The translations under genes and the position numbers were made by a program. Positions 8,462-16,902 of a stretch of DNA of 64,000 nucleotides are shown here, piece after piece (position 1 is the stretch's first letter; each line of letters opens with the position of its first letter). The DNA is from JASLQO01 sp002327525 (GTDB taxonomy: Bacteria > Pseudomonadota > Gammaproteobacteria > Pseudomonadales > Azotimanducaceae): the NCBI GenBank assembly GCA_030744435.1, contig JASLQO010000013.1, positions 124,001 to 188,000 of the forward strand, written 5' to 3'. Under the pieces are notes generated by a model that made no database searches, was not told the DNA's origin, and saw nothing but the letters and a program-made list of their open reading frames with translations.

Positions 8462-9821
8462 TGGCGTAATACTCGCTCACGTAATCGGACAGCTCTTCGA
8501 TGTTGATGCGCTGCTGTTCCATGGTGTCGCGATCCCTCACCGTCACGCTGTTGTCATCCTCGATGGTCTGAAAGTCTACGGTAATGCAAAGGGGTGTGCC
8601 GACCTCGTCGTGACGCCGGTAACCCTTGCCGATGTTGCCGGTATTCTCGAACAGAATCCGCCCGAGACCGAGGGCCTGCAGCTGCTGTTTGATCGAACGA
8701 GCGGTAGCGACAATTTCCTCGTGGTTGCGCTTCAACGGCAACACCGCTGCCTTGATCGGAGCCAGGTGCGGCTTGAACGAAAGCACCGTGCGCGTCGAGC
8801 CGTTGTCGAGTTCTTCCTCCCGGTAGGCCTCGTTCAGTACTGCCAGCACGCCGCGATCCACACCCGCCGATGGCTCGATGACGTATGGCACGATCCACTG
8901 GTTGGTATCGATGTCCTGTACCGCAAGCTTGGTGTTGGAATGCGTGTTTTCCTGCACAGCGGCCGTGAGGCCGAAATCGCCCTGAGCGCGGGTGTGGGAA
9001 CCGAGGTCGAAGTCGGTCCGGTTGGCAACCCCTTCGAGTTCCTCTATACCGTGTGGAAATCGGTACATGATGTCGAACGTTGCCTTCGAATAATGCGCCA
9101 GCTCATCTGCTGGCACGTTGTAGAGCTGCAGGTTGTTGACGTCGATGCCCTGGACCGCCCACCATGTCAGTCGTTCCTCCACCCACTGTTGATGCCACGC
9201 CTCGTCCTCCCCGGGCTTCACGAAGAACTCGAGTTCCATCTGCTCGAACTCGCGCACGCGGAAGATGAAGTTGCGCGGGGTGATCTCGTTGCGAAATGCC
9301 TTGCCCATCTGCGCGATACCGAACGGCAGGCGGCGCGAAGTGGAATCCACCACGTGACGGAAATTGGTGAAGATGGCCTGGGCCGTTTCCGGACGCAGAT
9401 AAGCGAAGCTCGAACCGTCGTCCACCGGTCCCAGGGCGGTTTTGAACATCAGATTGAACGGTCGTGGGTCGGTCAGATCGGTGCTGCCGCAGTTGGGGCA
9501 CTCGCCGTCTTCGAGGTGATCGGCCCGGTGTCGGGCGTTGCACGTACGGCAATCCACCAGGGGATCGGTAAAGGTCTCCTCGTGACCCGAGTACCTGAGT
9601 GCGAGCGGGTTGGTCAGAATCGCAGCGTCCAGGCCCTCCACATCGTCACGCTCAAAGACCATGGCCCGCCACCAGGCCTGCTTGAGGTTGTTCTTCAGTT
9701 CCACGCCCAGCGGCCCGTAGTCATACAGCCCCTGCAAGCCGCCGTAAATGTCGCTCGATGGAAAAATGAAACCCCTGCGTTTGCAGAGGCTAACCAGTTC
9801 ATCCATGGACCGTGCGGGCAC
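8454..9821 (-). CDS. glyS: Glycyl-tRNA synthetase, single-chain dimeric type
   Basis: About 455 residues of the class II alpha2 glycyl-tRNA synthetase found in archaea, eukaryotes and some bacteria, not the GlyQ/GlyS alpha2beta2 form usual in Gammaproteobacteria. Visible marks are KRRGFIFPSSDIYGG, DYGPLGVELKNNLK, a zinc-ribbon-like CRTC...CPNC pair, LRPETAQ (motif 2 region) and the C-terminal anticodon-binding domain. I place the start at GTG 9821, which has GGAG six bases upstream; ATG 9806 is the alternative. The frame stays open to 10100, but those residues have no family character and overlap another gene. Confidence 0.9.
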   Translation of the reverse strand: MPARSMDELVSLCKRRGFIFPSSDIYGGLQGLYDYGPLGVELKNNLKQAWWRAMVFERDDVEGLDAAILTNPLALRYSGHEETFTDPLVDCRTCNARHRADHLEDGECPNCGSTDLTDPRPFNLMFKTALGPVDDGSSFAYLRPETAQAIFTNFRHVVDSTSRRLPFGIAQMGKAFRNEITPRNFIFRVREFEQMELEFFVKPGEDEAWHQQWVEERLTWWAVQGIDVNNLQLYNVPADELAHYSKATFDIMYRFPHGIEELEGVANRTDFDLGSHTRAQGDFGLTAAVQENTHSNTKLAVQDIDTNQWIVPYVIEPSAGVDRGVLAVLNEAYREEELDNGSTRTVLSFKPHLAPIKAAVLPLKRNHEEIVATARSIKQQLQALGLGRILFENTGNIGKGYRRHDEVGTPLCITVDFQTIEDDNSVTVRDRDTMEQQRINIEELSDYVSEYYANA

Positions 9822-9891
9822 GTGGGTCTCCGATTTCAATACGAGTTCGCGATGGGCGCGCACTATACCCGAACTGTGCCCGGGGTGCGGA

Positions 9892-10125
9892 TCAGTCTTC
9901 CGGGTTTTCCGGTTCGTCCGGCTCGAGATTGGCGGGGGATTCGCTCTGCATGCCGAACAGGCTCCGCAGGCGCTGCCAATAGGCTCGAGCAGTAACGCCG
10001 ACAACCGCGATGGCGGCGACGATGCCCTGGATGATGAGGCTGCCGGCGCCAGGATCGAGATAGGCGTGCACGGGTTGTGCAATGAGGATGGCGAAGGCAA
10101 ACAGCGTTAGGGTTACAGGGTGCAT
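9892..10125 (-). CDS. Small exported/membrane protein with YLDPGAGS motif
   Basis: A 77-residue protein (from ATG 10125) with an N-terminal hydrophobic segment ending QPVHA, which looks like a cleavable signal peptide, then YLDPGAGSLIIQGIVAAIAVVG, a second membrane helix, and an acidic tail. Short proteins with a YLDPG.GS motif occur beside polysaccharide genes and sulfatase-like or NoeA-like genes in many proteobacteria; I know no assigned function. The frame extends to an ATG at 10176. No good ribosome binding site supports either start. It is divergent from the NoeA-like gene and lies upstream of glyS on the same strand. Confidence 0.55.
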   Translation of the reverse strand: MHPVTLTLFAFAILIAQPVHAYLDPGAGSLIIQGIVAAIAVVGVTARAYWQRLRSLFGMQSESPANLEPDEPENPED

Positions 10126-10199
10126 GGAGATTGCGAGTAGGGATAGGGTTCCTTGGGTATAGTAGCCATGGCGCATGAGTCACACAATGGCGACAAACG

Positions 10200-11624
10200 G
10201 TGGGTGACGCACCTGACAGTGAGGATCGGGGGACTGGACTCGGGCATAGCCAGGGCGAGGCGGAGGTGCACGGCGCTTCTTTTCGCGACCCGGCAGGGTT
10301 CGTATTCCGCCAGGGTGGAGTGCTGTATCGGCAGGTCAACGAGGCATACCTCCCGCACTACCGCCGACTGATGTCGGGTCTGTACCAGGATCTCACATCC
10401 GCAGGTCTGCTTGTTGAGCACGAGCAGATGGAAGTTGCTGGGCCGACGGCACAAGCAGCTCTGGTGTTGCGCCCCGAAGCCATCCGCTACGTGAGTTACC
10501 CATACGAATGGAGCTTCTCCCAGCTACGTGATGCAGCGCTGCTCACGCTCGAGATTCAACAGCGCGCATTGAGCCATGGTCAGAGCCTCAAGGACGCCTC
10601 GGCTTACAACGTGCAGTATGTGGGTGCTCGGCCGATTTTCATCGACACCCTGTCCTTCGAGATGCTGGACGCGGGGAAACCATGGGTTGCCTATCGGCAG
10701 TTCTGTCAGCACTTTCTCGCGCCGCTGGCGGTCATGGCCTACACGGACGTGCGCACGGGTAACCTGCTGCGCCACTATCTCGATGGTTTGCCCCTGGATC
10801 TGGCGTGCGCGCTGTTACCGGCCCGGGCGTGGCTGCGCTATTCACTGCTCGCGCATGTTCGCCTGCACGCAGCTAGCCAGCGGCGGGCGCCGGAACCAGG
10901 CAGCGCCAGCAAGCCCGTCATGAACCTGCGCATGCACCAGGCGCTGGTGGCAAGCCTGCGCCGGGCCGTTGAAAAGATACCAACTCCAGGGGATGCGTCA
11001 GTCTGGGGGGACTACTACGACGACACCAACTATTCAGCCCCCGCCATGGCGGCAAAGGAGCGCATCGTGGGAGCGTGGCTTGCCGAGGCTGGGAGAGCGG
11101 CGGCGATGGTGGTCGATCTCGGCGCCAACACAGGTCGCTTCAGTGCTCTGGCGGCGAACTCGGGTGCGTATGTGGTGGCGCACGATCTGGACGAGGTGGC
11201 GGTCGACAGGCACTACCGCGCCCTCGCGGGCGAAGCCCGCATCCTGCCGCTGGTGCTCGACCTGACCAATCCGAGTCCTGCCGGTGGCTGGCACGGTATG
11301 GAACGGTCCTCCTTTTTCGAGCGCAGTCGTGCGGACGTGGTGTTGGCGTTGGCGCTGGTCCATCACCTGGCCATCGGCAACAACCTGCCTCTGATGCATA
11401 TTGTGAATTTTCTGGCCGATTTGAGTACTACCCTGATCGTAGAGTTCGTACCGCGTGAAGACAGCCAGGTGCAGCGCATGCTCGAGACCAGGGAGGATAT
11501 ATTCGGCGACTACACCCGGGAGTCGTTCGAGAAGGCGTTGGGCCAGCGCTTTGAGGCGATCGAACATGCTCCCGTGGCTGATTCGCAGCGCGTGCTCTAT
11601 CGGGCGCGAGCCCGCACGTGCTGA
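10200..11624 (+). CDS. NoeA-like class I SAM-dependent methyltransferase
   Basis: About 474 residues. The N-terminal half has the kinase-like segments YPYEWSFSQLRDAALLTL and LKDASAYNVQYVGARPIFIDT, which mark the family that includes the rhizobial nodulation protein NoeA. The C-terminal half is a class I methyltransferase with the SAM loop VVDLGANTGRFSALAA and the ALALVHHLAIG block. The substrate is unknown; NoeA affects host specificity, probably through a secreted glycan. The GTG at 10200 lacks a clear ribosome binding site, and a GTG about 22 codons later, behind GGCGGAG, is possible. Its divergent neighbour is the YLDPGAGS protein. Confidence 0.7.
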   Translation: MGDAPDSEDRGTGLGHSQGEAEVHGASFRDPAGFVFRQGGVLYRQVNEAYLPHYRRLMSGLYQDLTSAGLLVEHEQMEVAGPTAQAALVLRPEAIRYVSYPYEWSFSQLRDAALLTLEIQQRALSHGQSLKDASAYNVQYVGARPIFIDTLSFEMLDAGKPWVAYRQFCQHFLAPLAVMAYTDVRTGNLLRHYLDGLPLDLACALLPARAWLRYSLLAHVRLHAASQRRAPEPGSASKPVMNLRMHQALVASLRRAVEKIPTPGDASVWGDYYDDTNYSAPAMAAKERIVGAWLAEAGRAAAMVVDLGANTGRFSALAANSGAYVVAHDLDEVAVDRHYRALAGEARILPLVLDLTNPSPAGGWHGMERSSFFERSRADVVLALALVHHLAIGNNLPLMHIVNFLADLSTTLIVEFVPREDSQVQRMLETREDIFGDYTRESFEKALGQRFEAIEHAPVADSQRVLYRARARTC

Positions 11625-11659
11625 CGGCTGTCTGACTTTTCGTACCGTCTGGCCGGAGT

Positions 11660-11677
11660 TGTAAGACGCATCTTACA
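11660..11677. promoter_or_regulatory. 18-bp palindrome in a 278-bp gap
   Basis: TGTAAGA-CGCA-TCTTACA has perfect 7-bp arms around a 4-base centre. It lies between the NoeA-like gene and the DUF1499 gene. There is no T-tract behind it, so it looks more like an operator than a terminator. The rest of the gap (11625-11902) shows no open frame that I support. Confidence 0.3.
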
Positions 11678-11902
11678 TGACTGGATATCGGGCGAAAATC
11701 AGCAGACATCTTATCCATACGCTGCAGAGTGTGCGTTTGTTCAAATAGGCGGTGCAAAGCAGTCCAGGTAAGCATCCATAACGGAATCGGCGCACCCGTC
11801 ACCGTTGCGCATACATCCCGGCTCCACGCACTTCTTCGCTCGAAAAACGCCGGCAATGGGGCTATCGTGGCGTTCGGACACAGACGGGGAGGAAGGTGTG
11901 TC

Positions 11903-12637
11903 ATGACCACATGGTGGTCGAAGTCGGTTTGCTGTGCCGCGGTCGCGGCAATCGTGATTCTGCCCGTATCGGCGCTCGGATACCGGTTCGATCTCTGGTC
12001 GCTGCAGCTCGGTTTCCTCGGACTCGCCATTGCGTCCGGACTCGCCGGACTCGCGTTGATTGGTGGCTTCATCGCACTGGTCGTAGTGGTGCGCAAAAAG
12101 GCAGACGGCGAGCGCAATCCCATACTGGCTGGCATGGTGATTTCGGTGATCGTGGTGTTCCTCATGGGCCGGCAGTTTCTTGCAGCGAGCGCAGTGCCGC
12201 CCATTCACAACATCAGCACAGATATCCGGAATCCTCCCGGCATCGTGCAACTTAAGGCTGTGCGCGGAAATGCCGCCAACCCGTGGGAGTACGATGCGGC
12301 GGCATTTGCCGAGCAACAGCATGGCGCCTATCCGGACATTCAGTCGTTGCCGCTGAACCGATCTCCCGCGACGGTACTCACCGAGGTTGTCGAAGTACTC
12401 GAAGCCATGGGCCTGGAGGTGGTCGCCACGCATCCGGAAATGGGGCTGGTGGAGGCCACGGATACTACCTTCTGGTTTGGGTTCAAGGACGATGTGTCCG
12501 TGCGTGTTTCCGATCAGGGTGGTTCCGGTGAACGGGCACTCGTGGATGTGCACAGCGTGTCCCGCGTCGGCCAGAGCGACCTGGGCGTCAATGCACGGCG
12601 CATAGGAGAGATTCTGAAGCGGTTGGCGGACGGCTGA
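11903..12637 (+). CDS. Membrane protein with DUF1499 domain
   Basis: A 244-residue protein. The first ~115 residues contain about three membrane helices, and the C-terminal ~125 residues form a DUF1499 domain, recognisable from YPDIQSLPL, the V.EAMGLEVVATHPE block and FWFGFKDDVSVRVS. The family has no firmly assigned function. ATG 11903 has AGGAAGG upstream; the frame extends to 11729, but the extra residues look non-coding. The HlyD-like gene follows after 88 bp, so a shared transcript with the exporter is possible but unproven. Confidence 0.7.
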   Translation: MTTWWSKSVCCAAVAAIVILPVSALGYRFDLWSLQLGFLGLAIASGLAGLALIGGFIALVVVVRKKADGERNPILAGMVISVIVVFLMGRQFLAASAVPPIHNISTDIRNPPGIVQLKAVRGNAANPWEYDAAAFAEQQHGAYPDIQSLPLNRSPATVLTEVVEVLEAMGLEVVATHPEMGLVEATDTTFWFGFKDDVSVRVSDQGGSGERALVDVHSVSRVGQSDLGVNARRIGEILKRLADG

Positions 12638-12725
12638 CTACACGCGCAGACGTCGCCGACTGACAGACTCTCGCTGGTCCTCGGGCAAGGATTGCTTCCC
12701 CAACGAGGCTGGAGCTGGATTCGCC

Positions 12726-13946
12726 ATGGACCTGTTTCGCCGTGAGGCACTCGATTTTTCCGCCCGGCGCGTCTTTTCCAACGTAATGCTGAAGGTTGAT
12801 CGTCGCATGCAGGTAGCGAGCGCGCTGCTGCTGGCGTTGTCCTGTGCCGCTGCCGTGAGTCTGGCGCTTCTGGAATACGGCGAACGGATCGCGGCAACGG
12901 GGATGGTGGAGGGTGTGAGGCAGGTAGCCATAGCGGTACCCAAAGCGGGTGTTCTGTCCGGCGTGAAGGTGAGTGAAAACCAGCACGTGCGAAGCGGACA
13001 GGTGTTGTTCGTGCTCGATCATCGTCGCCGTGTCGCCGCCGGCCAGTCGGATACGGAACTGCGTGCCCAGGGTGTCGGAGGCCTGCTGCAGCAGAACGCG
13101 ATCAAGCGGCGCCAGGTGGTAGCAAGCCATGAGAGCAGATTGCGTTCGCTGGACGCTGAGGAACGTCATCTGCACTCGGTTCGTCAGGCCGCCGAAAGCG
13201 AGGCAACCGTGGTGCGCCGCCGTGCCAGCCTGCAGCGGGAGCAACTGTTGCGCCTGGATGTGTTGCGCCGCAGGGGATTGGTGTCCGAATCTGAGTATCA
13301 GCGCCAGCGTGATGCACTGCTGGTACTGACCCAGCAACTGGTTAGGCTGGGCCTGAATCGCGAACAGGCCGCGCACGCATCGTGGGAGGTGGGTGAGCGG
13401 CGCGCGCGGCTACTGCACGAGCATGACGAACGCCTGATCAATCTCGTGGCAGAGAAGATCCGCTATCAGGAGCGCCTGGACGCTTTGGCTGCCGAGGCGC
13501 GCAGCGAAATGCTCGCTCCGCATGCAGGTCGCGTCACCTTCGTCGAGGCGCGCGAAGGAGAATTCGTTACTCCCGGACGAGTACTGGCGCACGTCGTGCC
13601 CACCCGCGAGCCGACAAGGCTGGTCATCGGGGTACCGGCGCATGCGGCTGCTGATATCTCCAGGGGAACACAAGTGCGATTTACCTACCTGGGCGAAGGT
13701 GTGCGTACCGGAGTAGGCGAAGCGGTGGTGAGACAGGTGAGTCTTGCCCCGCGCATGCCGGAAAACGGTTCGCCCTGGCCCGTACGGTTCGAACCGCTGT
13801 ACCGCGCCGAGGCAGCCATCGTGCGCCACCCGGAGGGAAGACATGCCCCTGTGGGAGCCGGTGTCTCAGCGTTCCTGCTAAAACAGTCGAAACCCATGTG
13901 GCTCCTGATCGGCAGCCGACTGCGCACTGTGTTCGAAAGCCTGTGA
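12726..13946 (+). CDS. HlyD/CvaA-family periplasmic adaptor of a peptide exporter
   Basis: A 406-residue membrane-fusion protein. It opens with LFRREAL, as in bacteriocin-type adaptors (CvaA family), followed by one membrane helix around residues 35-55. A biotinyl-lipoyl-like half-motif follows (KAGVLSGVKVSENQHVRSGQVLFVL), then ~150 residues of alpha-helical hairpin and a second half-motif (LAPHAGRVTFVEAREGEFVTPG). It should link the inner-membrane ABC protein to an outer-membrane TolC channel, which is not encoded here. Its stop overlaps the next start as GTGA, so the two proteins are translationally coupled. Confidence 0.82.
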   Translation: MDLFRREALDFSARRVFSNVMLKVDRRMQVASALLLALSCAAAVSLALLEYGERIAATGMVEGVRQVAIAVPKAGVLSGVKVSENQHVRSGQVLFVLDHRRRVAAGQSDTELRAQGVGGLLQQNAIKRRQVVASHESRLRSLDAEERHLHSVRQAAESEATVVRRRASLQREQLLRLDVLRRRGLVSESEYQRQRDALLVLTQQLVRLGLNREQAAHASWEVGERRARLLHEHDERLINLVAEKIRYQERLDALAAEARSEMLAPHAGRVTFVEAREGEFVTPGRVLAHVVPTREPTRLVIGVPAHAAADISRGTQVRFTYLGEGVRTGVGEAVVRQVSLAPRMPENGSPWPVRFEPLYRAEAAIVRHPEGRHAPVGAGVSAFLLKQSKPMWLLIGSRLRTVFESL

Positions 13947-16051
13947 TCCCTGGTTTACGCTGGCGGCGTCTGCCAGTGATCACGCAGTCTGAGCGCTTCG
14001 AATGCGGCATCGCGTGCGTGGCGATGGTCAGTGCCTACCACGGCCAGTATCTGAGTTTGTCCCAACTGCGCCAGGCAATTGGCGGTGGACGCGGCAATGA
14101 CCTCGGCCAGCTCATGCGGACCGCGACACGGCTGGGTTTGCAGTGCCGAGCGCTCAGAGGCGAACCCGAAGATCTGAAACGGCTGCGCAAACCGGCCATC
14201 GTTCACTGGAACCTCGATCATTTCGTCGTCCTCGCGCGTGTCGGCAAGCGCGGAGTGGTTATTCACGATCCGGCTATCGGTCGCACTCGAGTAGGTTGGC
14301 AGGAAGTCGGGCGGCGTTTCAGTGGTGTCGTCCTCGAACTAATCCCGGGAGGGCGGTTCGAGCCGGGGCGCGCGCCGAAGGAACTGCGGCTCAAGGACCT
14401 ATGGAGCGCGGCGCGGGGAACGGGTGGTTCGGCGGCGAGCATTTTCGGACTGTCACTGATGTTGCAGATCACTGCCCTCGCGGCGCCGATGCACATCCAG
14501 TGGACGGTGGACGAGGCTGTTACGCGGGGTGACACCGGGCTGATGTTGATCCTGGCGCTGGCATTTACGGCATTGCTGCTGGTGCGTCTGGCCGCACAAC
14601 TGCTGCGTTCGTGGTTGATCGTGTTGCTAGGGCAGACACTCAGCTTCGGGTTCGCCTCAAGGCTGATGGAACACCTGCTTGGTCTGCCCGTGGCGTGGTT
14701 CGAAAGGCGCCACCTGGGAGACATCGTTTCTAGATTTGGTTCCCTGCGCCCCTTGCGTGAGGCTTTGTCCGGGGGCGTGGTGAGTACCGTCGTGGATGGT
14801 TTCATGGCGCTCGGGGCGCTCGGGCTGATGTTGGCGTATGCTCCGCCGCTCGCCGCCATCGTGTTTTCAGCCTGCGCCATCTACGCGGTGGTACGGGTGG
14901 CTCTGTATCCGGGCATGAAGGCGGGTATCACACGGCAGGTGAGTGCCGAGGCGCAGGAGGAAAGCCGGTTTCTGGAAACCGTGCGCGCGATGGCTTGTGT
15001 GCGCGCCTATAACCTGGAGATACCGCGGTTGCAGGCCTGGCAGGACTGTCACATCGAGTCGCTCAACGGTGCGGCGGATGTAGCGCGGCGTGAAATCATA
15101 GGCTCTGTGATCAGGGCTGCGGTATTTGGCGTCGAGACCATCGTGGTTATCTATCTCGGTGGCATCGCGGCACTCGAAGGAGCGTTGACGGTTGGTATGC
15201 TGTTTGCGTTCGTCAGCTTCAAGACTCAGTTCACCGGCAGCGTTGGGGCGTTCATCGATCAGATGCTCGGACTCAGGTTGTTGCGCGTGCATCTGGAACG
15301 GCTCGGTGAAGTGGTTTTTGCCAAACCGGAAAGGTGGCCGTCGGTGCCCGCCAGCGTGCGACCACCCATGACGGGCGTGCTGTCTCTCGAAGCCGTCAGC
15401 TTCTCCTATGGCGATGAGCAACCCGTTTTGAGAGATGTCAGTCTCACGATCCGATCTGGAGAATTCGTCGTCATCGCAGGTCCGTCCGGGGGAGGCAAGA
15501 CCACGCTGATGAAGGTGCTCCTGTGTCAGCTGGCGCCAACCTCTGGGGTGGTCAGCGTGGATGGATTGAGCGGCACGGCGGCGCGGGAACAGTACCGCGA
15601 CTCACTTGGCTGTGTACTGCAGGACGATGTTCTGTTTGCCGGTTCTATGCGCGAGAACATTGCACTTTTCGCGGCGGAGGCCGATGCGCAGCGATTGGAA
15701 ACTGCCTGTCGGCAGGCCGCCGTGGATGAGTTCGCACAGAGGCTGCCCATGGGCCTGGACACGCCTATCGGAGACATGGGATCCGCTCTATCCGCCGGAC
15801 AGACGCAGAGGATCCTGCTGGCACGTGCGCTGTACAGCAATCCCCGTTTCCTGTTTCTCGACGAGGGGACGGTGAATCTCGATGCCGATACTGCATCTAG
15901 AGTACATGCGGTGCTGGTCGATCTGCCGATGACCCGGGTCGTTGCCACCCACGACCCGGGCCTCGCGGCTATGGCCGACAGGGTGTTGCAGGTGGAGGGG
16001 GGCAGGGTGGTCGAAGTGGGGCAGCCACTCTCCCTGGAAGGAGATCGATAG
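13943..16051 (+). CDS. Peptidase-C39 ABC exporter (bacteriocin/peptide type)
   Basis: A 702-residue protein that should cleave a double-glycine leader and export the mature peptide. Residues ~10-140 are the C39 protease, with Gln15 and Cys21 in QSERFECG, a catalytic His in HWNLDHFVVL and Asp in HDPAIG. Then come about six membrane helices and an ATPase domain with Walker A GPSGGGKTT, signature LSAGQTQR and Walker B FLFLDEGTVNLD. The signature has Ala in place of the usual second Gly, and DEGTVNLD replaces the usual DEATS.LD, though the catalytic Glu is kept. GTG 13943 overlaps the adaptor stop. No substrate peptide is visible nearby. Confidence 0.85.
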   Translation: MIPGLRWRRLPVITQSERFECGIACVAMVSAYHGQYLSLSQLRQAIGGGRGNDLGQLMRTATRLGLQCRALRGEPEDLKRLRKPAIVHWNLDHFVVLARVGKRGVVIHDPAIGRTRVGWQEVGRRFSGVVLELIPGGRFEPGRAPKELRLKDLWSAARGTGGSAASIFGLSLMLQITALAAPMHIQWTVDEAVTRGDTGLMLILALAFTALLLVRLAAQLLRSWLIVLLGQTLSFGFASRLMEHLLGLPVAWFERRHLGDIVSRFGSLRPLREALSGGVVSTVVDGFMALGALGLMLAYAPPLAAIVFSACAIYAVVRVALYPGMKAGITRQVSAEAQEESRFLETVRAMACVRAYNLEIPRLQAWQDCHIESLNGAADVARREIIGSVIRAAVFGVETIVVIYLGGIAALEGALTVGMLFAFVSFKTQFTGSVGAFIDQMLGLRLLRVHLERLGEVVFAKPERWPSVPASVRPPMTGVLSLEAVSFSYGDEQPVLRDVSLTIRSGEFVVIAGPSGGGKTTLMKVLLCQLAPTSGVVSVDGLSGTAAREQYRDSLGCVLQDDVLFAGSMRENIALFAAEADAQRLETACRQAAVDEFAQRLPMGLDTPIGDMGSALSAGQTQRILLARALYSNPRFLFLDEGTVNLDADTASRVHAVLVDLPMTRVVATHDPGLAAMADRVLQVEGGRVVEVGQPLSLEGDR

Positions 16052-16312
16052 CTGCCCTGCGCAGGCTGGAGCAAAGTGGTGACGTTTCGGCTCTGGAGGC
16101 GACCGGTATGCATCGGGGTCTGATGCGCCTCGACTGGAATTGTTTCCGGCTGCGCCGTTTTGAATCGCTCGTGGGGGCTGAGCCATAATCTGACGGAGTA
16201 CGATGCGCACTACGTCGCGCTCGCCGAGGCAACGGGCGCGAAGATGGCGACCATCGACAGGCGCCTGGCTCAAGTTAGTGGCTTGACCGGTGAGTTTCTG
16301 ACACCCGATTGA
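16048..16312 (+). pseudogene. Remnant of a VapC-type PIN-domain toxin
   Basis: Two frames together recall the C-terminal two thirds of a VapC ribonuclease. One frame from 16048 reads AALRRLEQSGDVSALEA... up to FESL near 16170. A second frame from 16160 reads LNRSWGLSHNLTEYDAHYVALAEATGAKMATIDRRLAQ and stops at 16312. The YDA.YVALAE.....TIDRRL block is the conserved PIN signature, including acidic metal ligands. The N-terminus is missing where the ABC gene ends, one frameshift separates the pieces, and there is no VapB antitoxin. It is almost certainly dead. Confidence 0.6.
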
Positions 16313-16318
16313 GTCACA

Positions 16319-16804
16319 TCAGAATTTGATCAGCTCACTCTCAAGCGTGGTGAGGTCCACGATACCGATGGCGTTGTAACCAGTCATGTGGCCGGCGCAC
16401 TCTCCGGGGTTGAAGATCGTGTGGTGAGCGTTGCGCTCCAGGCGGTGCAAGTGCGTGTGTCCGTGCAGCGCTAGCTGGTGATGAGAGGCCAGCGAGCCAT
16501 TGAACTCCAGCGGATCGTGCACCACGATGATTCGCCGTTCGTGCCACGAGAGTTCGAACGGCGGATCGCGAAATGTGAATCCATGTCTCGTGATCGCATC
16601 CTCCAAGGCGCCGCGCTCCTGGTCGTTGTTTCCAAAAACGCCAAAGAGCTGCGCATCGAGGTGTGCGAAGACGTCCAGTGTTTTCGCCTGGGTAATATCG
16701 CCGGTGTGGATGATGCGTTCCACACGTGCCGCGTTGAACAGCTCGACGATGCGCGTGACGTTTTTGAGATTATTGTGCGTGTCGCTGACGACGCCGATAC
16801 GCAT
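16319..16804 (-). CDS. YfcE/MJ0936-family metallophosphodiesterase
   Basis: A 161-residue single-domain metallophosphoesterase. The dimetal ligands are all visible: GVVSDTHN (D, H), HTGDI (D), FGNND (N, D), VVHD (H) and LHGHTH (two H). Members of this family hydrolyse phosphodiesters in vitro; the physiological substrate is usually unknown. The gene is preceded on its strand by the thiolase-DUF35 pair, with strong hairpins in between, so it is probably transcribed separately. Length matches the family. Confidence 0.82.
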   Translation of the reverse strand: MRIGVVSDTHNNLKNVTRIVELFNAARVERIIHTGDITQAKTLDVFAHLDAQLFGVFGNNDQERGALEDAITRHGFTFRDPPFELSWHERRIIVVHDPLEFNGSLASHHQLALHGHTHLHRLERNAHHTIFNPGECAGHMTGYNAIGIVDLTTLESELIKF

Positions 16805-16837
16805 TGGGCTTCGGAGAATTGAAGGGTGTTACGTGAG

Positions 16838-16892
16838 TCTCCGCGGACCTTGGTCCGCGGAGATCCAGTGGGCCGCCTGATAAACGGCCCAC
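16838..16892 (-). terminator. Two strong hairpins downstream of the thiolase gene
   Basis: At 16838-16863 there is a perfect 12-bp inverted repeat (arm TCTCCGCGGACC) with a 2-base loop. At 16868-16892 there is a second, with 8-bp arms (GTGGGCCG) and a 9-base loop. They follow the thiolase stop on the minus strand. No T-tract follows, so they may terminate transcription through a factor, stabilise the 3' end, or be mobile-repeat debris. Confidence 0.45.
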
Positions 16893-16902
16893 CGGCAAGG
16901 CG

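Noticed and set aside
8223..9995. 590-codon plus-strand ORF opposite glyS
   Set aside because: It is antisense to the glycyl-tRNA synthetase and ACT genes and has no recognisable domain; long antisense frames are common at this GC content.
9822..10100. 93-residue N-terminal extension of glycyl-tRNA synthetase
   Set aside because: It overlaps the YLDPGAGS gene in another frame and has Ser/Pro/Arg shadow composition; GTG 9821 has a ribosome binding site.
13102..13317. Small ORF within the HlyD gene as a bacteriocin precursor
   Set aside because: It is antisense to the adaptor and lacks a double-glycine leader.
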